DNA of 64,000 nucleotides, taken from positions 62,001-126,000 of the forward strand of contig NZ_CANTKB010000008.1 of assembly GCF_947654165.1 (NCBI RefSeq), written 5' to 3'. Positions 35,070-43,212 of this stretch are shown here, one piece after another. Made by a program: the position numbers and the translations under genes. This DNA is from an uncultured Blautia sp. (GTDB lineage Bacteria; Bacillota; Clostridia; Lachnospirales; Lachnospiraceae). How positions within the stretch are numbered: the first letter of the stretch is position 1; each line of letters begins with the position of its first letter. Under the pieces are notes generated by a model that did not search any database, was not told the DNA's origin, and saw nothing but the letters and a program-made list of their open reading frames with translations.

Positions 35070-35146
35070 ACCAACCACTTACCTAAATCGGTTCGTGGAA
35101 ATGCTAGTAGCCTCCCATGCTCAACATTTAAGACCGCCATACCCAT
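35066..35146 (-). CDS. Possible 26-residue leader peptide coupled to the PP-loop gene
   Basis: ATG at 35146 to TGA overlapping the downstream ATG (ATGA). Peptide 'MGMAVLNVEHGRLLAFPRTD' plus LGKWLV. Its own ribosome site is weak and a GGTAGCTACC palindrome lies just upstream. Coding status uncertain. Confidence 0.35.
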   Translation of the reverse strand: MGMAVLNVEHGRLLAFPRTDLGKWLV

Positions 35147-35279
35147 CCCGTAATATGGTAGCTACCTTACACAGCTTTACTATTCAATATATTTGTAAAG
35201 AAGATCTCACGCTGTTTTCTAGCACTTTACTTATATGTACAACACTCTCATATAAAACCTAGTCTACTAGGATTAGGTA

Positions 35280-35492
35280 TTACTCCTTTTCTCTTATAGT
35301 TTTATTATGTTCTTCTAATTTTCCATCTTCAATCATCTTTAACTTAATTAATGCCATTCCAATAGAGTGACAAATTCCATATGGTAGATTCTTCTGAATC
35401 ATTGCAAAATCTTCTAATGCCAATTCAGAAAAATTATCATCCCAGGGAAATGACAATGACTCTTCTTGAATTGTAAATCCTTGTTCTTTCAC
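35280..35492 (-). CDS. Hypothetical phage protein, 70 residues
   Basis: Acidic helical protein ('LSFPWDDNFSELALEDFAMI'). Family not recognised. The ~130 bases between its stop and the leader frame at 35146 hold no other gene that I can see. Confidence 0.5.
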   Translation of the reverse strand: MKEQGFTIQEESLSFPWDDNFSELALEDFAMIQKNLPYGICHSIGMALIKLKMIEDGKLEEHNKTIREKE

Positions 35493-35516
35493 TCAATCAC
35501 CTCATATCCAATAATT

Positions 35517-35693
35517 TCACCAGCTTCTACTTTGTAAATCTTGTATTGCTTCTTCTTCGGTCTTAAATCTGTAAGTACAAATATGACCTTTTGTAAGATT
35601 TACAAAGCTATATGTATTATCAGACTTATTTTTCAGAATCGTTACTAATACATTTCCTTTATTTCGCTTCACTAAATAATATTTATTCTTCAT
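35517..35693 (-). CDS. Hypothetical phage protein, 58 residues
   Basis: ATG at 35693, stop at 35517. 'MKNKYYLVKRNKGNVLVTIL...KTEEEAIQDLQSRSW' has the look of the short phage proteins with a C-terminal 'YKTKEEAI' tail; the broken gene at 54929-55189 shares that pattern ('YYKTKERAIEVLDEI'). Starts four bases into the stop region of the next upstream gene. Confidence 0.6.
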   Translation of the reverse strand: MKNKYYLVKRNKGNVLVTILKNKSDNTYSFVNLTKGHICTYRFKTEEEAIQDLQSRSW

Positions 35694-36007
35694 AATCCGA
35701 ACCTCTCTCCATATCCAGAAATTAAAATATTCATGTTATTAATATGATCTATAAACTCCGAAACACTCTTATCTTTCTTAATTTGGTTTCTCATATCTTC
35801 CTCTGTCAATTCCGTGTACTCCAGAAGTCTCTGGATCCAATCATCTTTCTGCCGAATGCTTTCTTCCAGTTCGTGAATCTTCCGATTTAGAACTTCGATT
35901 TCTCGAAGATTTTCTTTAATTTCACGTTGCAAAGTGGAAATTTCATGGCGGTACTTTACACGTTCCTTGTCAAATGCAAGGTCTTTCTTAGATTTTTCTG
36001 TTTTCAT
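35690..36007 (-). CDS. Coiled-coil phage protein (cassette copy 1)
   Basis: 105 residues from ATG at 36007 behind GTGAGGG. Residues ~8-65 are a continuous coiled coil ('ISTLQREIKENLREIEVLNR'), then 'RLLEYTELTEEDMRNQIKKD'. The paralogue at 53736-54053 has exactly the same length but a TAG in it. Function unknown. Confidence 0.75.
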   Translation of the reverse strand: MKTEKSKKDLAFDKERVKYRHEISTLQREIKENLREIEVLNRKIHELEESIRQKDDWIQRLLEYTELTEEDMRNQIKKDKSVSEFIDHINNMNILISGYGERFGL

Positions 36008-36015
36008 ATTTTCCC

Positions 36016-36246
36016 TCACTCTTCCGATTTCTGAAGCCACTCTAAAATACGTTTATCAGGCTCTCTATCCTTGATTCCGTGGCAATATTTTTCATTCATC
36101 GACTGGCAAATAGGAAACCCACATTCTTCATCAGAAAAACTAGAACTGCATCTTATTGCTTCAATAAATTTTGCTAATTCTTCATCATTTAAACCTCTGA
36201 TCCTATCCGCATTTGTTTGTTTACTATCTGAAATGATTTCAATCAT
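36016..36246 (-). CDS. Hypothetical phage protein with C-terminal zinc-site look (cassette copy 1)
   Basis: 76 residues, ATG at 36246 with GGAGGTG. Begins 'MIEIISDSKQTNADRIRGLN' and continues with spaced cysteines (CSSSF, CGFPICQSM, YCHG). Paralogue at 54062-54235 shares the start and the C-terminal 'LEWLQ'. Common small phage protein; function unknown. Confidence 0.7.
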   Translation of the reverse strand: MIEIISDSKQTNADRIRGLNDEELAKFIEAIRCSSSFSDEECGFPICQSMNEKYCHGIKDREPDKRILEWLQKSEE

Positions 36247-36269
36247 CCTTACACCTCCGTTAATTACTT

Positions 36270-36419
36270 TCATTTTCTGCTTTTTTGCATTTTATGACAA
36301 TCTTCTGTCCATTCCAAAAATGCAAAACTATGAGGAATCAGTAATTTAATATGCCTTTTATTTCTAAAACATTTCATATCATTGCATTCGCTTATACAAT
36401 ATGTAATATCTTCACTCAT
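36270..36419 (-). CDS. Small cysteine-rich phage protein (cassette copy 1)
   Basis: 49 residues, ATG at 36419 overlapping the upstream stop (ATGA). 'MSEDITYCISECNDMKCFRN' then 'HIKLLIPHSFAFLEWTEDC'. The paralogue at 54237-54413 has the same plan. Confidence 0.7.
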   Translation of the reverse strand: MSEDITYCISECNDMKCFRNKRHIKLLIPHSFAFLEWTEDCHKMQKSRK

Positions 36420-36592
36420 AATCGTTTCATCTCCAAATCTCCCTTGGTTAACCTGTTGTACGTCCAATCAAGTAGCATTAGTAAATCATCTCTTGTAGTT
36501 CCATTATGTGTCTCAAGAGACAATTCCTTTTCTATAATTTTTAATTTCTCTTTATCTGTTAAGTCACAAAATGATTGTCTATTATATTTCAT
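36416..36592 (-). CDS. Hypothetical phage protein, 58 residues (cassette copy 1)
   Basis: ATG at 36592 to TGA at 36416. 'MKYNRQSFCDLTDKEKLKII', 'THNGTTRDDLLMLLDWTYNR'. The paralogue at 54759-54926 is nearly identical in its second half (THNGTTKDDLIMLLDWTYNR). Helical, function unknown. Confidence 0.7.
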   Translation of the reverse strand: MKYNRQSFCDLTDKEKLKIIEKELSLETHNGTTRDDLLMLLDWTYNRLTKGDLEMKRL

Positions 36593-37428
36593 AAGTCATC
36601 ACCATATATAGCATTTGCCTCTTTCTCTTTTCCTCTCTCCATATAATAATCATAAAGAAATTCCTTCTGAGCTTTCGTATATCGTTTCATCGGATTCTTT
36701 GTCGGAAAAGCAATTCCCTGACTCGGATTGTGCAAGAGAACCCATCCTCTTTCGACGAGCCAGTCTCCTGCTCCGATCAGTCCGACATTACATTTTGTCT
36801 GCAAGTTGATGTCTCCGTTCATTGCTTCCTCCGGAAACTTTTCGTCCATATAATTCTGTGCCCATTCCTGATGTACTCCCCATTCCACTTCATGAAAAGT
36901 TCCGTCCGGCTCTAGCCATCCATAGTCCTCTGTCGAATGTTCTTTCTCATCCATCGTACGCTCCATAAACCCTGCCAGCATATCTGAACCGTACCGACTT
37001 TCTATCGGCTGATCAGTCCTATGCCTAACCTCGTTTTTCAAATATTCTGGAACATATTCCATTGCAACTGCATACCATTCCATATACATTTCCTTTTCTT
37101 TTTCAGCTTTTTCCTTTTTTCTGATTGCCTCCACATATCGGCTGAAAATATTGAACTGTTCTGGAACATCTGTCTGTTCATCTGCATTATATGTGGTCAA
37201 ACAGAATGTTCCTTCTGCGGTATTTCCAGAGAGTTCAGCTCTTCCAAGCAATACATCTTCAGCTAACCGTCTTAATGTCTTCTCAGACTGGTTTGTTCCA
37301 CCCATGCAGCTCAACAGCAAATCCATAACTTTTTCGAATTCTCTCCCTTCGCAAAACATCCATTCCCTTGCAAGCTGTGTGATAAACTTTCCTTCAATAT
37401 TGAATGTTACTTCTTTTTTCTCTAACAT
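36589..37428 (-). CDS. Hypothetical phage protein, 279 residues
   Basis: Long hydrophilic protein with a central helical, K/E-rich stretch ('RKKEKAEKEKEMYMEWY') and a C-terminal part containing 'KCNVGLIGAGDWLVERGWVL', 'NPSQGIAFPTKNPMKRYTKA'. Frequently seen in Firmicute phage early operons; function unknown. Its ATG lies four bases after the stop of the gene at 37432. Confidence 0.7.
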   Translation of the reverse strand: MLEKKEVTFNIEGKFITQLAREWMFCEGREFEKVMDLLLSCMGGTNQSEKTLRRLAEDVLLGRAELSGNTAEGTFCLTTYNADEQTDVPEQFNIFSRYVEAIRKKEKAEKEKEMYMEWYAVAMEYVPEYLKNEVRHRTDQPIESRYGSDMLAGFMERTMDEKEHSTEDYGWLEPDGTFHEVEWGVHQEWAQNYMDEKFPEEAMNGDINLQTKCNVGLIGAGDWLVERGWVLLHNPSQGIAFPTKNPMKRYTKAQKEFLYDYYMERGKEKEANAIYGDDL

Positions 37429-37431
37429 ATG

Positions 37432-37665
37432 CTACGCCTCCACCTCATCAAAATACTCTTTTAAATGCTCTTTCGTAATTTCCAACCATGAACCATCTAC
37501 TGCATCAAGATGAACATGATCAGAACCACCAATCATCATGTATCCGCTTTTGTCCAATTCATAGATCTTTCCTTCTTCGATTACTATGGTTTCATTCTCA
37601 ATACATAATCCATCGTCATCGTATTTATCTACGCAAAATAATTTCTTGCATTTGAATCTTTTCAC
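37432..37665 (-). CDS. Hypothetical phage protein, 77 residues
   Basis: Begins MKRFKCKKLFCVDKYDDDG; acidic beta-rich pattern ('IVIEEGKIYELDKSGYMMIG'), as in small phage proteins with a KOW/SH3-like fold. No function assigned. Abuts the YopX-like gene. Confidence 0.6.
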   Translation of the reverse strand: MKRFKCKKLFCVDKYDDDGLCIENETIVIEEGKIYELDKSGYMMIGGSDHVHLDAVDGSWLEITKEHLKEYFDEVEA

Positions 37666-38088
37666 TTAATCCACCTCCAATAGCTCCGGATTATCAAAAA
37701 TGTTTCCGATTACTTCAACCGTTGTTTTTCCATTTTTATTTGGATATAACCCCCAAAATTCTTTCTTTTGATATGCTGGATACATTATATATAACCCATC
37801 TACTCTGCGGATTACTTTCCCTATTGCATTACTTCCTTCACTCCATGCTTGTACAATATCATTCTCCCAAATCTTCTTACCATTCTTATCTTTTAAACCT
37901 ATGTACTGGCAGAGGGTTTCTGGATTAATCTCATATTCAAATGGTTCTTTTTCAAGCCCGTTTTCAGACGGATAATAATTCCATCCACAGATATAATGCA
38001 TATCTAAGTCTTGGTCTGCTCTATAATATCCTTCCACCCATTCACCATTATCTTTTCTCTTTGCTTTAAAAATGATTTCCCTATTCAT
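37666..38088 (-). CDS. YopX family protein
   Basis: 140 residues. 'IIFKAKRKDNGEWVEGYY', 'TLCQYIGLKDKNGKKIWENDIV', 'VIGNIFDNPELL' are the standard YopX pattern. YopX proteins are common in phage early regions; biochemical role unknown. Overlaps the next upstream gene by eight bases. Confidence 0.9.
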   Translation of the reverse strand: MNREIIFKAKRKDNGEWVEGYYRADQDLDMHYICGWNYYPSENGLEKEPFEYEINPETLCQYIGLKDKNGKKIWENDIVQAWSEGSNAIGKVIRRVDGLYIMYPAYQKKEFWGLYPNKNGKTTVEVIGNIFDNPELLEVD

Positions 38089-38368
38089 CTTCTAATTCCT
38101 CCGCTTTCCTGTCTTCCCACATCTGCCGAAACCGTTCCGAAGCAGCTTCTTTCTGTTCTTCAGATACCTTTCTGGGCGGACTGCATTTAACCCAGTTCAC
38201 AGGCACATGGAAGAATGCAGATCCATCTTTATTTTCCACCATAAGTTTAACCTCATCCGGGTGCGACTCTGAATGCCTCATAAGTTTGCTTTTCCATGCC
38301 GTTCCGCTCGGAACCGTTACGCCTGCATAATCCCTATCCTTCGTCCATTCAATTGCAAATTCATTCAT
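38081..38368 (-). CDS. Hypothetical phage protein, 95 residues
   Basis: 'MNEFAIEWTKDRDYAGVTVP' then 'ALPV'-like beta segment 'HVPVNWVKCSPPRKVSEEQK' and an acidic helical tail. Looks like a small phage regulatory or structural accessory protein. Family not recognised. Coupled on both sides by overlaps. Confidence 0.55.
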   Translation of the reverse strand: MNEFAIEWTKDRDYAGVTVPSGTAWKSKLMRHSESHPDEVKLMVENKDGSAFFHVPVNWVKCSPPRKVSEEQKEAASERFRQMWEDRKAEELEDE

Positions 38369-38871
38369 ACTGTCTTACCTCCAAAAATCAATTTATTTTC
38401 CTGTTTCCAATATTCATTAAAACCATCTTCTCTGCTTTCCAAGCACTTGTTTATAGCCACCGTTCTTACCTTGTAACATTCCGCGCAGACACCTTTTCCG
38501 GGCAAAACATGTTTCTTTCCACATATGTAGCAAATACTATGTGAGCGCCATTCAGACCGATCAAGATCACATCTTTTCGATTGTCTCTTAGTACGGATTT
38601 TAGCCAAACATTTCGCACATTTTGTTTTCCCGGGAATTGCTTTTTCACGCTTGCAATATGTACAGATTCCTTGTTGTTTCAAAAGATAATATTTATCTAA
38701 GTCCTTTTTCTTCATGGAAGAAATATTTCTTTGACGTTTTTCCCTATCATGTATCTTCTCTTTGTCTGCACATTCAATACACATAACTTTGTTCGGTTCT
38801 GCTGCTCTTTTATGGCAACGTACGCATATTCCAATGGATTTATAAAAATCATAGTCTGATTTATTGCTCAT
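38365..38871 (-). CDS. Triple zinc-ribbon phage protein
   Basis: 168 residues with three CxxC...CxxC ribbons: 'GICVRCHKRAAEPNKVMCIEC', 'GICTYCKREKAIPGKTKCAKC' (each shown in part) and 'SICYICGKKHVLPGKGVCAEC'. Basic linkers (RDREKRQR-type, KIRTKRQSKR) suggest nucleic-acid binding. The three units are repeats of one module. Function unknown. Confidence 0.7.
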   Translation of the reverse strand: MSNKSDYDFYKSIGICVRCHKRAAEPNKVMCIECADKEKIHDREKRQRNISSMKKKDLDKYYLLKQQGICTYCKREKAIPGKTKCAKCLAKIRTKRQSKRCDLDRSEWRSHSICYICGKKHVLPGKGVCAECYKVRTVAINKCLESREDGFNEYWKQENKLIFGGKTV

Positions 38872-39484
38872 TCTTCAAAACCTCGTTTTGAGCATACAAA
38901 GCAACCGCTACATCCTCAATAAATTCATCTGGAATATAAATTCCTGCCTGCATACAGATTGTGTACTGCACCTTTGCAATACTCTCAATACTGGAACCCT
39001 GCTTTTCCATCGTCTTTGTCAGTGTTTTCAACAGATTCGCCACACCTCCATGCGAAAGAGGTCGTTTTCCATTCTCTAAAATCTGTTTCTTACTATCAGT
39101 AATATCAAAAGTCATTCTGAAATCTCTCCTTTTTCTGTCAAACCATATCTGAAATTCATACCATAGCTGCTTAAAACTTTCTGTTGATTTCATGGCATTT
39201 TCAATATCTACGCTATATGATTCGGAAAAGAAACATACAACCAATGTATTAGAATTTTGGTCAAACCATCTTCGTGCCATGTCATGTCGTTTGCACCTGT
39301 TCCCCTTGCCCCAGTCATAGATTGACCGAAGCCACATATACCTGTATTCCCCAAGAAAATCTTTGTATGGGTTATCTGGATATTCTGTTTTATCTGTTTT
39401 AAGCCGTAATATAGGTGGATTATGATTATCTATCACATCTCTACACATATTGCGTAAAGACTCACAACAATATTGTTCTAACAT
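38861..39484 (-). CDS. Hypothetical phage protein, ~207 residues
   Basis: ATG at 39484 (GGGGTAG upstream) preferred; the frame is open to 39553, where it overlaps the methyltransferase gene. Contains 'YMWLRSIYDWGKGNRCKRHD' and a C-terminal helical part 'LLKTLTKTMEKQGSSIESIA'. Family not recognised. Confidence 0.55.
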   Translation of the reverse strand: MLEQYCCESLRNMCRDVIDNHNPPILRLKTDKTEYPDNPYKDFLGEYRYMWLRSIYDWGKGNRCKRHDMARRWFDQNSNTLVVCFFSESYSVDIENAMKSTESFKQLWYEFQIWFDRKRRDFRMTFDITDSKKQILENGKRPLSHGGVANLLKTLTKTMEKQGSSIESIAKVQYTICMQAGIYIPDEFIEDVAVALYAQNEVLKNEQ

Positions 39485-39512
39485 CTTTGTTCTACCCCAC
39501 AATCCCAAATAT

Positions 39513-40439
39513 TCAACTGTTTGAAACAAGGGATTCCGATAAAAAATCTTCAATACTCATCTGTCCTACTGGACAATTCATAATCCCAGTGTTCAAAGCT
39601 TCTTCACAGTTTCCCTTCATCTGATGAAAATAACTTTCCTTCAATTCACTTGAAATTGCTCTCCTACCAAGAGTTAATGCCACATATGGAGTACTTCCGA
39701 TTCCACCAAATGGATCAAAAACAATATCATTCGGATTTGTCCATAACTCAATGCAACGCTGGATTACTTCAAGCTGTAATGGGCAAATATGACGTTCATC
39801 TTTTTCTGACCTAGCTGATTTTTTCTGCAATGTATCTGATTGACGAATGTCCATCCATACAGGGCTTGCGTAATTTTGCCAAACATCAACAGGAAATGTT
39901 TCGTGCGTGTGTGAAACACGCTCTGGATTTTCGCCTGGCTTTCTCATGGTAACAATATAATCCGGAATTCCCTGACGGTTCATAGCACTGTCTTTCCTAA
40001 TCTGTTTATGTAACAGTCCTAATGCTTTGGTTCTCTGCATTTCAGTTACCGGATTTTTCCAAATCGTAACCTTGCTGTGATAAACGAAACCACAATCCTC
40101 AAAAATTTGTCTTACAATAGCCGGAAAGTCTTTCAAACCAATTACTCCATCACGCTCTTTCATGAGTGGTAAATCCATACAATGGAATGAAAGAAGCCGC
40201 CCTGGCATTGTAATTCTGTACAATTCCTTTGCAAGATAAATAAAATGCTGATAAAATTCATCATCTCCTTTGCTGTTACCCATGTCTCTATCACTGTTTG
40301 AATATGTATACAGGCTTGCAAAAGGCGGAGAAAAAATTGTGTAGTGAATGCTGTTATCCGGAATTTCCTTTACAATTTCCACGGAATCCCCATTATAAAT
40401 TGCATACTTATTTTTGATTACCTGTTCCAGTACGTTCAT
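39513..40439 (-). CDS. Phage DNA (adenine-N6 or cytosine-N4) methyltransferase
   Basis: 308 residues. Motif IV 'TIFSPPFASLYTY' (SPPF) near residue 37 precedes motif I 'VFDPFGGIGSTPYVALTLGR' near 245, so this is a beta-class amino-methyltransferase. SPPF-type catalytic loops occur in both N4-C and N6-A enzymes. The start overlaps the helicase gene stop; no cognate restriction enzyme follows. Probable self-protection of phage DNA. Confidence 0.9.
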   Translation of the reverse strand: MNVLEQVIKNKYAIYNGDSVEIVKEIPDNSIHYTIFSPPFASLYTYSNSDRDMGNSKGDDEFYQHFIYLAKELYRITMPGRLLSFHCMDLPLMKERDGVIGLKDFPAIVRQIFEDCGFVYHSKVTIWKNPVTEMQRTKALGLLHKQIRKDSAMNRQGIPDYIVTMRKPGENPERVSHTHETFPVDVWQNYASPVWMDIRQSDTLQKKSARSEKDERHICPLQLEVIQRCIELWTNPNDIVFDPFGGIGSTPYVALTLGRRAISSELKESYFHQMKGNCEEALNTGIMNCPVGQMSIEDFLSESLVSNS

Positions 40440-41803
40440 GATTCAAATTCCTCCCATTTTGGTAATTTCATTTCTATTTTTGGTTCGTATGGAGTGCTGA
40501 TTCTGCAAGTGCTCCGCAATTCCTTCTTTGTAATTTCTTTTGTTAATTCTGTCATTTCTGACTGCATTTTCAGAAAATCGGTTTGTTTTCTTTCGATGTT
40601 TTCTTTTACGCAGCCTTCTTTTGAAGAAATAATGATATAAACATTTACTGGACATTCCTGTCCGAATCTCCAGCAACGACGCAACGCCTGATAGTACTGT
40701 TCATAACTGTCCGATAGTCCGGTAAAAATCATGTTATGGCAGTTTTGCCAGTTCATTCCAAATCCGGCAATATTCGGCTTAGTGACAAGGCATTTTGAGT
40801 TTCCTTTGCTAAAATTCAGCATGGATTCAGATTTGTAGGTATCTTTATCGCTTCCCTGAACCTCAACGCTTTCATTTATAAGTTCATGCAATTTATGACT
40901 TTCATCATTCAAATCACACCATACAAGCCATTGCTCATCAGAAGCATTAACGAGTTCGGCTGCCTTCTCACATCTGAGTTGCAAACTTTCCTTTCTAGCT
41001 TGTCTACGTTCTGCCAAAGTTAATGATTCTGTTGTTGGCACATCTCCATCAACAACAATTTCACTAATATTTAATGGTGGCAAATCATAACCAGATATTT
41101 CATATCCAATATTTCTCGGATTATCTACAAACACACTAAATGTTGCCAACCACTGCCAAAATACATCTTCTGCATGACCTTTTAGTCTCCATTTTGAAGT
41201 TTGGCCTCCATCATGAACAAAAAACATGGAAAGCATTTCTGCCCTCGTCATAACTCCGCAAAATTCAGAATGATTTCCCAATTCCATATAATCGTTTGGT
41301 GCTGGTGTTGCAGTACAAGCCAATTTATATGGGACATCATGAAAGTTCTGTATAATAGCAGTTCTTACTTTCCCCGAATAAGACTTCAAAATACTACTTT
41401 CATCAAGAATAATTCCTGTAAATTCTTTTGCGATAAACCTATCCAGTTTTTCGTAATTTGTGATATTGATACCGGGAATGCAATCTTCTTGTCTCTCTAC
41501 CACCTTTGCGATATAGCCGAATTTTTCTGCCTCACGTCTTGTCTGATCTGCTACAGCCAATGGAGCAAGAATAAGAATCATTCCACCGGTATGCTTATGT
41601 ACCTGATATGCCCATGAAAGCTGCATAGGAGTTTTTCCAAGTCCGCAATCAGCGAATATACAAGCTTTTCCTTTCTTTAATGCCCACCGTACAATATCCT
41701 TTTGAAAATCGTAGAGCATTGGATTAAGTTCTGATTTATCAATATCAAATCCACTACTTTCCAAAACAAATCTTTTATTTTTTAAAAAATCATTGTAGTT
41801 CAT
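40436..41803 (-). CDS. SNF2-like superfamily II helicase
   Basis: 455 residues. Motif I 'ADCGLGKTPMQLSW', motif II 'GIILDESSILKSY' (DESS), motif III 'KLACTATPAPNDY', motif VI 'YQALRRCWRFGQECPV'. This is the compact phage form of SNF2/DEAD-like helicases, often next to a methyltransferase as here. It may remodel or translocate on DNA during replication or modification. No own strong ribosome site: its ATG overlaps the stop of a 13-codon leader frame. Confidence 0.88.
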   Translation of the reverse strand: MNYNDFLKNKRFVLESSGFDIDKSELNPMLYDFQKDIVRWALKKGKACIFADCGLGKTPMQLSWAYQVHKHTGGMILILAPLAVADQTRREAEKFGYIAKVVERQEDCIPGINITNYEKLDRFIAKEFTGIILDESSILKSYSGKVRTAIIQNFHDVPYKLACTATPAPNDYMELGNHSEFCGVMTRAEMLSMFFVHDGGQTSKWRLKGHAEDVFWQWLATFSVFVDNPRNIGYEISGYDLPPLNISEIVVDGDVPTTESLTLAERRQARKESLQLRCEKAAELVNASDEQWLVWCDLNDESHKLHELINESVEVQGSDKDTYKSESMLNFSKGNSKCLVTKPNIAGFGMNWQNCHNMIFTGLSDSYEQYYQALRRCWRFGQECPVNVYIIISSKEGCVKENIERKQTDFLKMQSEMTELTKEITKKELRSTCRISTPYEPKIEMKLPKWEEFES

Positions 41804-41841
41804 TTTCTTTTAGGAGAAACCGCAGTTTTATGTCCGGACAA
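41800..41841 (-). CDS. 13-residue leader peptide translationally coupled to the helicase
   Basis: TTG at 41841 five bases after AGGAGG encodes (M)SGHKTAVSPKRK, ending in TGA that overlaps the helicase ATG (ATGA). The strong ribosome site serves this frame and not the helicase directly. Confidence 0.5.
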   Translation of the reverse strand: MSGHKTAVSPKRK

Positions 41842-41879
41842 CTCGTCCTCCTAACTTTTATTATTTAATTGGGATTTAT

Positions 41880-41925
41880 GCCGGGAATCCGGCTCTTTCG
41901 TAGATTATGCCCGTAGGCTCTTTTG
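41880..41925 (-). promoter_or_regulatory. Tandem small hairpins in the helicase leader
   Basis: On the minus strand GCC-TACG-GGC (41909-41918, a UNCG-type tetraloop) and GCCGG-ATTC-CCGGC (41880-41893), each preceded by AAAGAG and followed by ATAA-T. They look like a duplicated structured unit; possible processing or stability element. Confidence 0.5.
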
Positions 41926-41937
41926 TGAAATGTAAAT

Positions 41938-42102
41938 TTAATCTTCTTCGTATTTTATTACTGCAAACCTTTGTCCGCATTCAGAACAGGTTGCCGTTCC
42001 GTCTGCATGAAATGTACCAATACGCTCTCCGCAGAACGGACAGTAGGAAATTTCATCAGTATCGGAATATCCCTCTATGTATCCAAACATATCATTTTCC
42101 AC
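41938..42102 (-). CDS. Small zinc-ribbon phage protein
   Basis: 54 residues from GTG at 42102 (GAGGG upstream), two bases after the methyltransferase stop. 'YCPFCGERIGTFHADGTATC' plus SECGQRF forms one CPFC/CSEC ribbon. Confidence 0.6.
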   Translation of the reverse strand: MENDMFGYIEGYSDTDEISYCPFCGERIGTFHADGTATCSECGQRFAVIKYEED

Positions 42103-42104
42103 TC

Positions 42105-42602
42105 CTAACCCTCTTTCTTCATAAAACAAAGCCAGTGTGTCTTTTGCTGTTTTCCGCTTTTGTGTCCATACAAAGGTTGTTGACCGATAACTTCAACAAT
42201 TTTCTTTACAGGAATATCAAATTCATTCCATTTAAAAACCAATGTTCCATTTGGCTTTAACACTCTCATACATTCATCAAAGCCTTGTTTTATTGTGTTT
42301 TCCCAGTTTGAATCCAATTTCCCATATTTTTTAGCCATCCATGCGTTATCTCCGATATGTAATAAATGTGGAGGGTCAAAAACCACATGATAAAATGTGT
42401 TATCCTCGAACGGAAGATCTGTAAAGTCTGCAAGAGTTGTCGGATTGACATCACAATATCTTACGCTTTTTCCATCTCCACTTTTCCATATCACTTCACG
42501 ATGTATGCATCTATTGTCTACAAATTCAACATCTGGATTTTCTTTGTCAAACCAAAACATTCTAGAACCACAACACGCATCTAGGATTTTCTTATTTTCC
42601 AT
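42105..42602 (-). CDS. Class I SAM-dependent methyltransferase
   Basis: 165 residues from ATG at 42602 (GAGGATTAAAC). 'ILDACCGSRMFWFDKENPDV' is a motif I variant, 'VVFDPPHLLHIGDNAWM' carries a DPPH catalytic-type motif, 'VLKPNGTLVFKWNE' is post-core. DPPH-type enzymes act on DNA or RNA bases; target here unknown. Common in Firmicute prophages. Confidence 0.8.
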   Translation of the reverse strand: MENKKILDACCGSRMFWFDKENPDVEFVDNRCIHREVIWKSGDGKSVRYCDVNPTTLADFTDLPFEDNTFYHVVFDPPHLLHIGDNAWMAKKYGKLDSNWENTIKQGFDECMRVLKPNGTLVFKWNEFDIPVKKIVEVIGQQPLYGHKSGKQQKTHWLCFMKKEG

Positions 42603-42705
42603 GTTTAATCCTCTTTCTTTTTTTCTTGCTTCCACACACGGCAAGTTTTCCACCTTTGTTCACCTGTCTTCCGTAGATAAAGGTATTGAAATTACTTATG
42701 CTCAT
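42592..42705 (-). CDS. Small basic phage peptide, 37 residues
   Basis: ATG at 42705 directly behind GGAGGGAAT. Strongly basic tail 'CGSKKKRKRIKHGK'. Overlaps the methyltransferase start. Unknown function. Confidence 0.45.
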   Translation of the reverse strand: MSISNFNTFIYGRQVNKGGKLAVCGSKKKRKRIKHGK

Positions 42706-42713
42706 ATTCCCTC

Positions 42714-43205
42714 CTAATGCTTATATTTGTCCCTTGGGAATACTGTTTCGATATCTAAGTATCCATCCAATATTTCTGCAAGGTCTATGCAAACACCATC
42801 ACTTTGCATATTTGCATCAAAAGCTCCATCATCAAACAATCCGTATCCAAATATGCTTGTCATATTTTCCATAAAATCTTCTAAAAGTCCATATGGAATC
42901 CAAACAAGAAACATATCCTTTTCCCACCCCATTTCACTGACATAGGAAAAATATTTATTTTCTAAATCTGGTGTCATAATAAGTTTGTATAGTTCCAGTT
43001 CCTTATTCATATGCCCTCCTATTCCATGATTTAACTTCTTTTCGCTCTGCTGCATTATAACTTCCAGCCCAAGTTCCTCCACTTCTGCTATGGCAATTTT
43101 GCACAGGACTTGTGCCCAATATCCACGTCCTTCTCCCGGTATGCGTTCGTAGTTAATATAGGCTTCTCCACCGCAAAACGGACATGGTTTAAGTTGTTCG
43201 CTCAT
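42714..43205 (-). CDS. Lar-type restriction alleviation-like N-terminus fused to a second phage domain
   Basis: 163 residues from ATG at 43205. 'MSEQLKPCPFCGGEAYINYE' is the standard Lar/zinc-finger start, but the expected second CxxC is missing; after ~60 residues a new unit begins, 'MNKELELYKLIMTPDLENKY', followed by 'YGLLEDFMENMTSIFGYGLFDD'. The internal methionine and the cut zinc finger suggest two genes fused by a deletion. Lar proteins in phages lessen type I restriction. Confidence 0.6.
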   Translation of the reverse strand: MSEQLKPCPFCGGEAYINYERIPGEGRGYWAQVLCKIAIAEVEELGLEVIMQQSEKKLNHGIGGHMNKELELYKLIMTPDLENKYFSYVSEMGWEKDMFLVWIPYGLLEDFMENMTSIFGYGLFDDGAFDANMQSDGVCIDLAEILDGYLDIETVFPRDKYKH

Positions 43206-43212
43206 TCTTTTC

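Noticed and set aside
39513..41803. Methyltransferase plus SNF2 helicase as a DISARM- or BREX-like defence system
   Set aside because: None of the other core genes of those systems is nearby, and the pair is common in phage early operons.
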